A stretch of DNA of 64,000 nt, from NCBI GenBank assembly GCA_963752695.1, contig CAVVZB010000002.1, positions 1,116,001-1,180,000 on the forward strand, given 5' to 3'. Below, one piece after another: positions 8,557 through 17,293 of this stretch; within the stretch, counting starts at the first letter, position 1, and each line of letters begins with the position of its first letter. The position numbers and the translations under genes were made by a program. The DNA is from Bog-113 sp963752695 (lineage in GTDB: Bacteria > Acidobacteriota > Terriglobia > Bryobacterales > Bryobacteraceae). The notes under the pieces are model-generated. The model was given only the letters and a program-made list of their open reading frames with translations. It was not told the origin of the DNA and searched no databases.

Positions 8557-11376
8557 ATGGAATCGTCACCAGTCGATCTGAAACAGACGCTGAATCTCCC
8601 TCGTACGGACTTCGGCATGAAGGCTAACCTTCCCCAAGCCGAGCCCAAGATGCTCGCGCGTTGGAAGAGCGAGAATCTGTATGGCGCCATTCGCAAAACG
8701 CGTGCGGGGCGGCCGCAATATATCCTGCACGACGGTCCACCTTACGCCAACGGCAATCTGCATCTCGGTCACGCGTTCAACAAAATTCTGAAAGACTTCA
8801 TCATGAAGTCCAAGACGATGGCCGGGTTTGACACCCCCTATATCCCCGGCTGGGATTGCCACGGGCTCCCGATCGAGTTCAAAGTGGATCAGGACCTTGG
8901 GTCGAAGAAAGCCCACATGTCGATCGCCGAGATCCGCGCCGAATGCCGCAAATACGCGGCCCGGTGGGTAGCCGCGCAAAGTGAGCAATTCCAGCGGCTC
9001 GGAGTTTTTGGCCGCTGGGACGATCCATACCTGACCATGAACGCGCGCTACCAGTCGGTGATCGCGGGCGCTTTCGTTGATTTTCTGGATAAAGGCTACG
9101 TCTATAAGGGCCTGAAACCGGTGAATTGGTGCACGCACGATCGCACCGCCCTGGCCGAAGCTGAAGTCGAATACGAGAACCATGCGAGCCCGTCGGTTTG
9201 GGTTCGTTTTGCATTAAAGTCGCCAGCGGAATTGATTGACCCGGCATTGGCGGCGGAACGCGTCTACGGCCTGATTTGGACCACTACTCCCTGGACTCTT
9301 CCAGCCAATCTCGCTATTGCATTCAATCCGAAGTTGACTTACGTGGCGGCGAAAGTCGCCGATGGCGCGGTCTACATCGTCGCGGAAGATCTGCTCGCTG
9401 TGACAGCCGAACGTTGCGGCTGGCCGAGTGCCAAGGTGCTGGCGACCTTTCCCGGATCGCGCCTCGAGAATGTGATCTTTCAACATCCTTTTCTTGACCG
9501 CGACTCGCTGGGTATCCTGGGCGATCACGTGACCTTGGAACAAGGCACGGGAGCCGTTCATACCGCGCCGGGTCACGGTCACGAAGACTATGTCGCGGGC
9601 CTGAAGTACGGAATCGCAACTTACTGCCCGGTTGATGGCGCTGGTAAGTTCTATCGTCAGGACGGTTACGAGCTACCAGACGAAATTGTCGGCAAGACGA
9701 TCTGGCAGGCGAACCCGCTGGTCATCGAGATTCTAAAAGCGCACGGAGCGCTGCTGGCGGAGCAGAAGATCGAGCATAGTTATCCGCATTGCTGGCGCTG
9801 TCACCGGCCCACCATCTTCCGTGCGACCGAACAATGGTTCATCGGAATGGACCGGAACCATCTGCGCGAGCGCGCTTTGGAGGCCATTAAGACCGTGAAG
9901 TGGCTGCCGGAGTGGGGCGAAGAGCGCATGTCGAACATGATTTCGATGCGGCCCGACTGGTGCATTTCGCGTCAGCGCGTGTGGGGCGTGCCTATCGTTG
10001 TCTTCTATTGCGAACATTGCCGGGAACCGCTGGTCGATCGGGAAGTACTCGACCGCGTCGTCGCCCGCTTTGCGGAAGAAACCGCCGATGTCTGGTACTC
10101 GGAGACGGCGGAGCAACTGATCGGTGGGGGTGCGACTTGTAGCAAGTGTGGCTCCAGCGCGTTCACCAAGGAATCTGACATCCTGGATGTCTGGTTCGAT
10201 TCCGGCTCCAGCCACTTGGCCGTGCTCACCGAAGCGAACCACTTGCCATGGCCTTCTGATATGTATCTGGAAGGCGGCGACCAATACCGGGGCTGGTTCC
10301 ATTCTTCGCTGCTCATTGGCGTCGGTTTGCGCAACCAGTCGCCTTATCGCGGTTGCGCCACCAATGGCTGGACGCTTGATGGCGAGGGCCGCGCCATGTC
10401 GAAGTCGCTCGGCAACGGCGTCGAACCCGAAGAGGTCATCAAGAAATTCGGCGCCGATATTCTGCGGCTCTGGACGTCGTCGGTTGAGTTCAACGAAGAT
10501 GTGCGGATCTCGGAAACGACGCTAACTCGGCTGTCGGAGGCGTATCGCAAGCTGCGGAACACCTTCAAATACATGCTCGGCAACACCCACGACTTTGTGG
10601 CTGCGAGTGACGCCGTGGCTGGCCATGAATTACTTGAATTCGATCAGTGGATTCTGATCCGGGCCGAAGACCTGGTTGCGCGCTGCCGCATATGGTACGA
10701 CGAATATGCGTTCCATAAAGTGTTCCGCGCCGTTTACGATTTCGCCACGGTCGATCTGAGTTCGATCTACTTCGATGTTCTGAAGGACCGGCTGTATACG
10801 AGCGCAACCAAGTCGCAAGCGCGCCGCAGCGCACAAACCGCTATCCACCGTCTGCTTCAGGCGCTGGTCCGCTTACTCGCGCCGATTTTGGTGTTCACCA
10901 CGGAAGAAGTTTGGGGATTTCTGGGTGGCGAGGGCAGCGTTCACAACGCGCACTTCCCCGAGCCGTCGGATTTGACCCTGGGCATCGGCGGCCCGCAACG
11001 CGCGCATGCGGAACAATGGAACGATCTGATCGAAGTTCGCGAGGGCGTTCTGAAGACTCTGGAAGGCGCGCGGCAGGAAAAAACAATCGGAGCGCCACTG
11101 GAAGCCCATGTTCATCTCACCGCGGACGATCGTCTCACGCCCCTGCTGCAGGAGTACCAGGCGGAGCTTCCCGGCCTGTTCATAGTGAGCCAGGTTTCGC
11201 TTCAGAATGGCAATCCAGCGGGCGTGGACGTGCTCGTGCGGCGGGCATCCGGTCAGAAGTGCGAGCGCTGCTGGAAGTATCTTCCGGATGTCGGTTCGCA
11301 CGCCGCGTGGCCGACCATTTGTAATTTCTGCGCAAACGCCGTTGAGGAAATCAGGCGCGAGGCAAATGCGAGCTAG
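8557..11376 (+). CDS. ileS: Isoleucyl-tRNA synthetase
   Basis: Class I aminoacyl-tRNA synthetase charging tRNA-Ile, 939 residues, the usual bacterial length. It begins with LKQTLNLPRTDF and FGMKANLPQAEP, typical of bacterial IleS. The HIGH-type motif is HLGH near residue 69. The CP1 editing domain carries WTTTPWTLPANLA and GTGAVHTAPGHG. The KMSKS-type motif is AMSKSLGNG near 613. The C-terminal zinc finger has CERCWKY and CNFCANAV near 900-925. lspA starts inside its last codons (11-base overlap), a widespread ileS-lspA arrangement. Confidence 0.97.
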   Translation: MESSPVDLKQTLNLPRTDFGMKANLPQAEPKMLARWKSENLYGAIRKTRAGRPQYILHDGPPYANGNLHLGHAFNKILKDFIMKSKTMAGFDTPYIPGWDCHGLPIEFKVDQDLGSKKAHMSIAEIRAECRKYAARWVAAQSEQFQRLGVFGRWDDPYLTMNARYQSVIAGAFVDFLDKGYVYKGLKPVNWCTHDRTALAEAEVEYENHASPSVWVRFALKSPAELIDPALAAERVYGLIWTTTPWTLPANLAIAFNPKLTYVAAKVADGAVYIVAEDLLAVTAERCGWPSAKVLATFPGSRLENVIFQHPFLDRDSLGILGDHVTLEQGTGAVHTAPGHGHEDYVAGLKYGIATYCPVDGAGKFYRQDGYELPDEIVGKTIWQANPLVIEILKAHGALLAEQKIEHSYPHCWRCHRPTIFRATEQWFIGMDRNHLRERALEAIKTVKWLPEWGEERMSNMISMRPDWCISRQRVWGVPIVVFYCEHCREPLVDREVLDRVVARFAEETADVWYSETAEQLIGGGATCSKCGSSAFTKESDILDVWFDSGSSHLAVLTEANHLPWPSDMYLEGGDQYRGWFHSSLLIGVGLRNQSPYRGCATNGWTLDGEGRAMSKSLGNGVEPEEVIKKFGADILRLWTSSVEFNEDVRISETTLTRLSEAYRKLRNTFKYMLGNTHDFVAASDAVAGHELLEFDQWILIRAEDLVARCRIWYDEYAFHKVFRAVYDFATVDLSSIYFDVLKDRLYTSATKSQARRSAQTAIHRLLQALVRLLAPILVFTTEEVWGFLGGEGSVHNAHFPEPSDLTLGIGGPQRAHAEQWNDLIEVREGVLKTLEGARQEKTIGAPLEAHVHLTADDRLTPLLQEYQAELPGLFIVSQVSLQNGNPAGVDVLVRRASGQKCERCWKYLPDVGSHAAWPTICNFCANAVEEIRREANAS

Positions 11377-11848
11377 CTTCATTGCATTGTTCGTGTTTGC
11401 GCTCGACCGGTGGACCAAATACTTGGTTGAAACCAGGATGTCGACATTCGATTCGCATACGGTGATCCCCGGTTTTTTCAACATCGTGCGATCGAACAAC
11501 CCCGGTGTGGCGTTCGGTATTTTCTCGGAATCCACTTCCAGCTATCGGGTGGTTCTGTTACTCGCTTTCTCTGTGATCGCTCTTGGCCTGCTGGGCTGGA
11601 TGTTGTGGCGGAATCGCACCACCGACGTCTATTCCAACACTGCTATCGCGCTGATCTTCGGGGGCGCGGTCGGAAACGTCTTCGATCGCGTGCGCGCCGG
11701 TTCGGTAACGGATTTTCTGGATTTCTATAACGGGTCTTATCACTGGTATACGTTCAACGTGGCCGACACCGCCATCACGGTGGGCGCGGGTTTGCTGCTA
11801 TTGGGAATGCTTCGGCGCTCGGCCGCGGAGCGGAAGGCGCACACTTAG
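11366..11848 (+). CDS. lspA: Lipoprotein signal peptidase (signal peptidase II)
   Basis: Inner-membrane aspartyl protease that removes the signal peptide of diacylglyceryl-modified prolipoproteins. The ATG at 11366 overlaps ileS by 11 bases and gives 160 residues, the family size; a longer in-frame extension into ileS is not homologous. Four membrane segments are visible. The signature blocks are NNPGVAFGIF, GGAVGNVFDRVRAGSVTDF (first catalytic Asp) and FNVADTAITVG (second catalytic Asp). lgt follows one base after the stop. Confidence 0.95.
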   Translation: MRASFIALFVFALDRWTKYLVETRMSTFDSHTVIPGFFNIVRSNNPGVAFGIFSESTSSYRVVLLLAFSVIALGLLGWMLWRNRTTDVYSNTAIALIFGGAVGNVFDRVRAGSVTDFLDFYNGSYHWYTFNVADTAITVGAGLLLLGMLRRSAAERKAHT

Positions 11849-11849
11849 A

Positions 11850-12644
11850 ATGTTTCCTTACTTGCTGCGCTTCGGCGGCTTCTCGCTTCCCACTTATGGT
11901 GTGCTGGTAGCGCTCGGATTCCTTACCGGGATCTGGCTCACCGCGCGGCTGGCGCAACGCGTCGGTTTGTCGTCGGAAGCGGTCCTCAACCTGGGCGTGT
12001 TCTGCGCCCTTGCAGGAATCGTGGGCGCCAAGGTGATGATGATTGTCATGAGTCCGGAATACCGGGCGCACCCTTCGGAAATTTTTTCGCTGGCCACGCT
12101 GCAATCGGCCGGAATCTTCTATGGGGGCCTGATTGCGGCGCTGCTGGCTGCTGTCTGGTACATGGTGCGGCATCAGCTTCCGGTACTGCGGACTGCCGAT
12201 CAATTCGCACCCGGGGTGGCGTTGGGACATGGGATCGGACGCCTGGGGTGTTTCGCCGCGGGTTGCTGCGTGGGACGCCCAGCCCATGTGCCTTGGGCAG
12301 TAACGTTCACCAATCCCGATGCCGTCATATCCCCCGACCAGTTGGGCATTCCCCTGCACCCGACCCAGCTGTACGAGGCCTTTGCCGAATGGGCGATCTG
12401 CGGCATCCTGATCGCTTTCATCTTGCGCCGCCATCGCGATGGCCAAGTGCTCGGACTTTTGCTGGTGCTCGATGGGCTGGCGCGAATGGGGGTTGAATTC
12501 TATCGCGAGCACGATAGCTCGAACCCATCCGCGTTAGGACTCTCGCTTGAGCAGTGGATCGCTCTCAGCCTTGCCGCGGTGGGTGTTGCCCTACTTGCCC
12601 GCGTTCGAATTCCTGGCCTGCAACCTGCGCAGGCAAGCGCGTGA
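11850..12644 (+). CDS. lgt: Prolipoprotein diacylglyceryl transferase
   Basis: Transfers diacylglycerol from phosphatidylglycerol to the lipobox cysteine, the step before LspA cleavage. The 264-residue protein is polytopic. It shows RFGGFSLPTYGVLVALGF at the start, a signature loop GHGIGRLGCFAAGCCVGRP of the cysteine-rich type seen in non-proteobacterial Lgt, and HPTQLYEA downstream. lspA and lgt being adjacent puts both lipoprotein-maturation enzymes in one transcript with ileS. The stop overlaps the GTG of the next gene. Confidence 0.93.
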   Translation: MFPYLLRFGGFSLPTYGVLVALGFLTGIWLTARLAQRVGLSSEAVLNLGVFCALAGIVGAKVMMIVMSPEYRAHPSEIFSLATLQSAGIFYGGLIAALLAAVWYMVRHQLPVLRTADQFAPGVALGHGIGRLGCFAAGCCVGRPAHVPWAVTFTNPDAVISPDQLGIPLHPTQLYEAFAEWAICGILIAFILRRHRDGQVLGLLLVLDGLARMGVEFYREHDSSNPSALGLSLEQWIALSLAAVGVALLARVRIPGLQPAQASA

Positions 12645-13231
12645 TCGTCCGCTTCGCAGCTCTCCTGCTCGCCCTGACCGCGTCCGCGCAGGTGATCGAG
12701 TTTGAAAATCAAGGTCTAAAGTACCAGAGCCTCACGCGCAAGGGAGTCACCGTCATGTGTGCCCGGCTTCCGGCGCAGTTGAAAGAATTCGCGCTGGTCC
12801 AAATTGCGATTTCGAACGGGTCTGACATGTACGCGACGCTTAAACCCGAAGACTTCACGTACGCTCGCACCGATGGCCGGACAGTTACCGCCTCGCCCGC
12901 TCGCGATGTCGTCAACATGATTCTGGAGCACGGCAATCATGGCGATCTGGTTAAGTTAGTAAGCACTTACGAGACGGCCATTTACGGGATTCCCAACATG
13001 AAGCTGGAAAACGGCTATCAGAAGCGCCGGGAAGCCGCGCTGGGTGAAGGAACCAGCGAGAAATTCAAAGCCGCGGCGGCGGCATCGGCAATCGCCTTCA
13101 TCGAATCGCGCGTGCCGCCAGGTCAATCGACCGATGGAGCCGTGTTCTTCCCCTTGGATGGTAAAAACTTTCCGCCCGGGCGCATCCTGGTGCATGCAAT
13201 CGGCGAAGTCTGGGAATTCAATTCCGAGTAG
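12641..13231 (+). CDS. Secreted protein of unknown function
   Basis: A 196-residue protein I do not recognise. The GTG at 12641 forms a GTGA overlap with the lgt stop and starts a signal peptide: VIVRFAALLLALTASAQ, with a likely cleavage after ASA. It has no lipobox Cys, so it should be periplasmic or secreted, not a lipoprotein. The mature part is mixed alpha/beta, with a segment YATLKPEDFTYARTDGR that resembles small acidobacterial secreted domains. The following gap of 65 bases holds a candidate promoter for the next unit. Confidence 0.7.
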   Translation: MIVRFAALLLALTASAQVIEFENQGLKYQSLTRKGVTVMCARLPAQLKEFALVQIAISNGSDMYATLKPEDFTYARTDGRTVTASPARDVVNMILEHGNHGDLVKLVSTYETAIYGIPNMKLENGYQKRREAALGEGTSEKFKAAAAASAIAFIESRVPPGQSTDGAVFFPLDGKNFPPGRILVHAIGEVWEFNSE

Positions 13232-13243
13232 GCTTCGGGTTTC

Positions 13244-13271
13244 CTGACCGGGCAAAACCGGGTGCTACACT
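13244..13271 (+). promoter_or_regulatory. Candidate sigma-70 promoter before the AAA+/VWA pair
   Basis: CTGACC at 13244-13249 (four of six to TTGACA) and TACACT at 13266-13271 (four of six to TATAAT) are 16 bases apart, and a TGC triplet precedes the -10 as in extended -10 promoters. It sits 26 bases before the start of the ATPase gene. Confidence 0.4.
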
Positions 13272-13296
13272 GCGAATAAATCCCGGATGTTTCCTA

Positions 13297-14808
13297 ATGA
13301 ATCCCCTCTCGGAGTTACCCCGCACTTTACGAGAACTGCGCAACAGCCCCTTTTCTGAGGCCCTATCCGGCTCGCGATCCGTCAAAGATGAGCTGCGAGC
13401 GAATCTAATCTGCAAACTGCAAAAAGGCGAAACCCTGTTTCCGGGAATCGTCGGCTACGAAGATAGTGTCATCCCGCAGGTAGTGAACGCGCTGCTTTCG
13501 CGGCACAACTTCATTCTTCTGGGTTTGCGCGGCCAGGCGAAAACGCGTCTGGTTCGGATGCTGACCGAACTGCTCGATCCGTATGTCCCTTACGTTGCCG
13601 GAAGCGAGATTCACGAAAGTCCCTATCGGCCGATTTCCGCATTCGCCAAGAATCTGATTGCCGAGAAGGGCGATGACACGCCGATCAATTGGCTCTCGCG
13701 TGAACAACGCTATGTAGAGAAATTGGCGACTCCGGATGTCACCATTGCCGATATGATCGGCGATATCGACCCGATCAAAGCGGCGCGGCGCGGTCAGGAC
13801 ATTTCCGATGAACTAACCGTGCATTACGGGCTGTTGCCGCGCGCCAATCGCGGCATCTTTGCCATCAACGAACTTCCCGATCTGGCTGGAAAGATCCAAG
13901 TCGGCTTGTTCAATATCATGCAGGAAGGTGATGTGCAGATTAAGGGTTACCCAGTGCGCTTGCCGCTCGATCTGCTGCTTGTTTTCACGGCCAATCCTGA
14001 AGATTACACCGCGCGCGGGAAGATCATTACCCCGCTGAAAGATCGTATCGGGAGTGAAATCCGCACGCACTATCCTCTGGAACTGGAACAGGGTCTCTCG
14101 ATCACCCGGCAGGAAGCATGGACAGCGCGTCCCGGCTCGATCGAGTCGCGCGTTCCCAACTTCATTGGGGAAATCGTCGAACAGCTCGCGTTCATTGCGC
14201 GGGATGACAAGCGTGTCGATAAACGGTCGGGTGTTTCCCAGCGGCTTCCCATCTCGGTGTTGGAGAATGTGCTTTCAAACGCGGAACGCCGCGCGCTTAC
14301 TAACAAAGATGGCTTCGCAGTACCGCGTGTCTTGGATATCTATTCCGCATTACCGGCCATGACCGGCAAGCTGGAGTTGGAGTACGAAGGCGAACTCAAG
14401 GGCGGCGAGGCGATCGCGCGCGAGATCATCCGGCTAGCGGTCGGCAAGATTTTCGACCGTTACTACGAGGGCGTGAACCTGAATTCGGTCGTGCAATGGT
14501 TTGACCTCGGCGGCTCCCTGCAATTGGGCGAAACGGTGAACGCGGCGGAAATGGTTCGCCAGTTGAACGGCATTCAGGGCTTGATGGAGAAGACCAGAGC
14601 GCTCGGGCTTACCCAAAACGAGCCGGATGCCCTCCGCGCTTCAGCAGCCGAGTTTATCCTTGAGGGCTTATATGCGCATCGGCGCATCAGCCGCACCGAG
14701 GAATTCAAGTTCAGCGGCGAAGAGAAAAAAGCTCCCGCCCGAGAACGCCGGGAAGAGCGGGACGAACGCGACCGTGAAAAAGAACGCCGGAAACGCCAGT
14801 TCAACTAG
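13297..14808 (+). CDS. AAA+ ATPase of the Mg-chelatase/MoxR type
   Basis: A 503-residue AAA+ protein related to Mg-chelatase ChlI and MoxR ATPases. The Walker A is GLRGQAKT near residues 76-83, a Gln-Ala variant of GxxGxxKT. Walker B-like GIFAINELPDL lies near 190, followed by sensor-1-like LLVFTANPEDYTARG. The C-terminus is highly charged (Arg/Glu/Asp-rich, last about 35 residues). It is followed 9 bases later by a VWA protein; such pairs act as chaperone-like remodelling machines in which the VWA partner binds substrate through its metal site. The target is unknown. Confidence 0.82.
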   Translation: MNPLSELPRTLRELRNSPFSEALSGSRSVKDELRANLICKLQKGETLFPGIVGYEDSVIPQVVNALLSRHNFILLGLRGQAKTRLVRMLTELLDPYVPYVAGSEIHESPYRPISAFAKNLIAEKGDDTPINWLSREQRYVEKLATPDVTIADMIGDIDPIKAARRGQDISDELTVHYGLLPRANRGIFAINELPDLAGKIQVGLFNIMQEGDVQIKGYPVRLPLDLLLVFTANPEDYTARGKIITPLKDRIGSEIRTHYPLELEQGLSITRQEAWTARPGSIESRVPNFIGEIVEQLAFIARDDKRVDKRSGVSQRLPISVLENVLSNAERRALTNKDGFAVPRVLDIYSALPAMTGKLELEYEGELKGGEAIAREIIRLAVGKIFDRYYEGVNLNSVVQWFDLGGSLQLGETVNAAEMVRQLNGIQGLMEKTRALGLTQNEPDALRASAAEFILEGLYAHRRISRTEEFKFSGEEKKAPARERREERDERDREKERRKRQFN

Positions 14809-14817
14809 GAGGCGCTA

Positions 14818-16047
14818 GTGAAATCCATCCGGTACTCCCGCTATAACGGCGAGGACTTCGGGATCGACGCGCAGGATCTTCTGCAAGCGCTTTCCGACTT
14901 CTTCCTGCAAAGCGGCTTCGATTCGCCCTACTCGCAGTTCATGGAGATGGATGGGCAAACGCTGGAAAACCTCAAGCAGGCGATTCAGCGCGCTCTCGAA
15001 TCCGGCGACTTGTTCCAAGATCAGGATCTGCAGCGCATGATGGAGAAGCTGCAGAGTCTTTCGCCGGAGCAGATGGAGAAGCTCCTGGACAACCTCGTTC
15101 AGAAGCTGGCCGACGAGGGTCATATTTCCGTCTCCGAGCCCAACCAGCCGGACGGCCAAGGGGGCGAAGGCGAGATAGCGAACGCAAAGTTCGAGGTAAC
15201 CGACAAGTCACTCGACTTCCTGGGTTTCAAGACACTGAAAGATTTGTTGGGGTCGCTCGGAAAGTCGAGCTTCGGCCGGCACGACACCCGCGATCTGGCG
15301 ACCGGCATCGAATCGTCGGGATCGTCCAAGCTCTACGAATTCGGGGACACGCTGAACTTAGACATCAGTGAGACGTTGTTTTCGGCGGTGCGGCGGGAAG
15401 GTTCGCAGGTGCCCTTGAACTTGGAATACTCCGATCTGCATGTGCACCAATGCGAGTATCAGAGTTCCTGCGCAACCGTACTCATGCTCGATTGCAGCCA
15501 CAGCATGATTCTTTACGGCGAGGATCGCTTCACGCCCGCGAAAAAGGTAGCGATGGCGCTCGCTCATTTGATTAAAACGCAGTATCCGGGCGACAGCCTG
15601 CGTTGCGTTTTGTTTCACGATTCGGCTGAAGAACTCGACATCAGCCAGCTTGCCCGTGTGCAAGTAGGTCCGTATTACACCAATACCCGAGCGGGTCTAA
15701 TTCTTGCACAGCGGCTTTTGGAGCGCGAGCGGAAAGACATGCGCCAGATTGTGATGATCACCGATGGGAAGCCGAGCGCGCTGACTCTTGATGATGGCCG
15801 CATGTACCGGAATGCGTTCGGGCTAGATCCGCTAGTGATCAGCAAGACCCTCGAAGAGGTGAACCGCTGCAAGAAACAGGGCATTCTGATCAACACTTTC
15901 ATGTTGGCCAGCGATTACGGATTGATTAACTTTGTCCAAAAAGTAACCGAGATTTGCCACGGAAAAGCGTACTTCACCACGCCGCACACGCTAGGACAAT
16001 ACCTGTTGATGGATTACATGAACAGGAAAACACGAACGATTCATTAG
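14818..16047 (+). CDS. VWA-domain partner protein of the AAA+ ATPase
   Basis: A 409-residue cytoplasmic protein starting with GTG, preceded by an AGGAGG-like tract (CTAGGAGGC). The N-terminal half is helical and Gln/Glu-rich. The C-terminal VWA domain has the metal-ion site DCSHS near residue 224 (DxSxS), a downstream Thr segment (YYTNTRAG) and the third site VMITDGKPS. Size and order match the chelatase-like ATPase/VWA pairs in which this subunit carries the MIDAS. No signal peptide or membrane helix is seen. Confidence 0.84.
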   Translation: MKSIRYSRYNGEDFGIDAQDLLQALSDFFLQSGFDSPYSQFMEMDGQTLENLKQAIQRALESGDLFQDQDLQRMMEKLQSLSPEQMEKLLDNLVQKLADEGHISVSEPNQPDGQGGEGEIANAKFEVTDKSLDFLGFKTLKDLLGSLGKSSFGRHDTRDLATGIESSGSSKLYEFGDTLNLDISETLFSAVRREGSQVPLNLEYSDLHVHQCEYQSSCATVLMLDCSHSMILYGEDRFTPAKKVAMALAHLIKTQYPGDSLRCVLFHDSAEELDISQLARVQVGPYYTNTRAGLILAQRLLERERKDMRQIVMITDGKPSALTLDDGRMYRNAFGLDPLVISKTLEEVNRCKKQGILINTFMLASDYGLINFVQKVTEICHGKAYFTTPHTLGQYLLMDYMNRKTRTIH

Positions 16048-16074
16048 ACAGGCACGTCCTATAATTAGAGTCGC

Positions 16075-17292
16075 TTGTCATTGAAACCAATTACCTTTGC
16101 TTCGTTTCTGATTACAGTACTTTTGGCGACCGCCTGTTCGCGTGGTCCAGCGACTGCTGGGGCTTCGGCGAGCCTGCCTCCGGTAGCGATTCGTGTCGTG
16201 CCTGCTACATCTTCGGACGTTCCACTTGAACTCGCCGCTATTGGGAATGTGGAGGCCATCGCAACGGTCGACGTCAAAGCTCGCATTACCGCGCCCGTGC
16301 TTCGGGTCAACTTCCAGGAAGGCCAGGACGTTCAAAAAGGGGAGTTACTGTTCGAACTAGACCCGGAAATCTACAATCGGCAAATTACTGAACTGGAAGC
16401 GAATGTCGCCAAGGATTCGGCGAGCGAGCGGCAAAGCAGCGCCAATATCGAGAAAGACCAGGCCACTTTGAAGAACTTGCAATCGCTGGCCGACCGCGGA
16501 GGCAAGCTACTGAAAGAGGGAATCTTCTCGCGAGAGCAGAACGATCTCGCGGTGTCCAATTCCGATGCGGCGAAGGCGGCTATCGACGCGGATCGGGCGG
16601 CTTTGGAGAGTGCAAAGGCCAGCGAGGCGGCCGATCGCTCCCGTCTGGGGCAGATGAAGCTATCGCTCAGCTACACAAAGATCTTCGCGCCGATTGCCGG
16701 ACGCGCGGGCGCCGTGCAGGTGAAGCAGGGCAACCTGGCCAAGGAAAACGACACCACCCTAGTGACTTTGTTGCAGATTTCGCCCATCAACGTTTCTTTC
16801 TCGGTGCCCGAGAACCTGCTGCCTGACGTGCGTCGCTATAACGGAACACGGGCGCTCTCGGTCACTGCGGTATCGGCGGACAATTCGGTGAATACCGGCA
16901 CGCTGCGGTTTATCGATAACAGCGTGGACGCCACTACGGGCACGATCAAATTGAAAGCAGCCTTCGATAATGCGCACCGGAATCTGTGGCCTGGCCAGTT
17001 CGTCAACGTGCGTGCGCAGTTGAGCGTGGAGCATGGCCGCGTGCTGGTCCCGTCGCAGACCGTGCAGACCGGACCGGAAGGCAAGTACGTGTGGATCATG
17101 AAACCAGACTCCACTGCCGTGATGCGTCCGGTGCAGATCTTACGCAACTTCACCGCGCCCGGCCAGCCGGAACAGTCCGTAGTGGGTTCCGGATTGAACG
17201 CGGGTGAGCAAGTGGTGTCGGAGGGGCAACTCCGGCTTGCCCCTGGCTCACATGTCCGCGTTCTAAAGTCGAACTCGGGAGTCGCTGGTTAA
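16075..17292 (+). CDS. RND efflux periplasmic adaptor (membrane fusion protein)
   Basis: A 405-residue HlyD/AcrA-type adaptor. The TTG start at 16075 gives a lipoprotein signal with lipobox LATAC near residue 21, so the mature protein should be membrane-anchored by lipid. The lipoyl half-motif VDVKARITAPVLRV is followed by a long alpha-hairpin (residues about 95-190), then the second lipoyl half with FAPIAGRAGAVQVKQG and the beta-barrel FSVPENLLPDVRRY. A TATAAT lies 10 bases upstream but without a clear -35. The RND pump gene starts 1 base after the stop. No outer-membrane TolC-like gene is present nearby. Confidence 0.9.
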   Translation: MSLKPITFASFLITVLLATACSRGPATAGASASLPPVAIRVVPATSSDVPLELAAIGNVEAIATVDVKARITAPVLRVNFQEGQDVQKGELLFELDPEIYNRQITELEANVAKDSASERQSSANIEKDQATLKNLQSLADRGGKLLKEGIFSREQNDLAVSNSDAAKAAIDADRAALESAKASEAADRSRLGQMKLSLSYTKIFAPIAGRAGAVQVKQGNLAKENDTTLVTLLQISPINVSFSVPENLLPDVRRYNGTRALSVTAVSADNSVNTGTLRFIDNSVDATTGTIKLKAAFDNAHRNLWPGQFVNVRAQLSVEHGRVLVPSQTVQTGPEGKYVWIMKPDSTAVMRPVQILRNFTAPGQPEQSVVGSGLNAGEQVVSEGQLRLAPGSHVRVLKSNSGVAG

Positions 17293-17293
17293 G

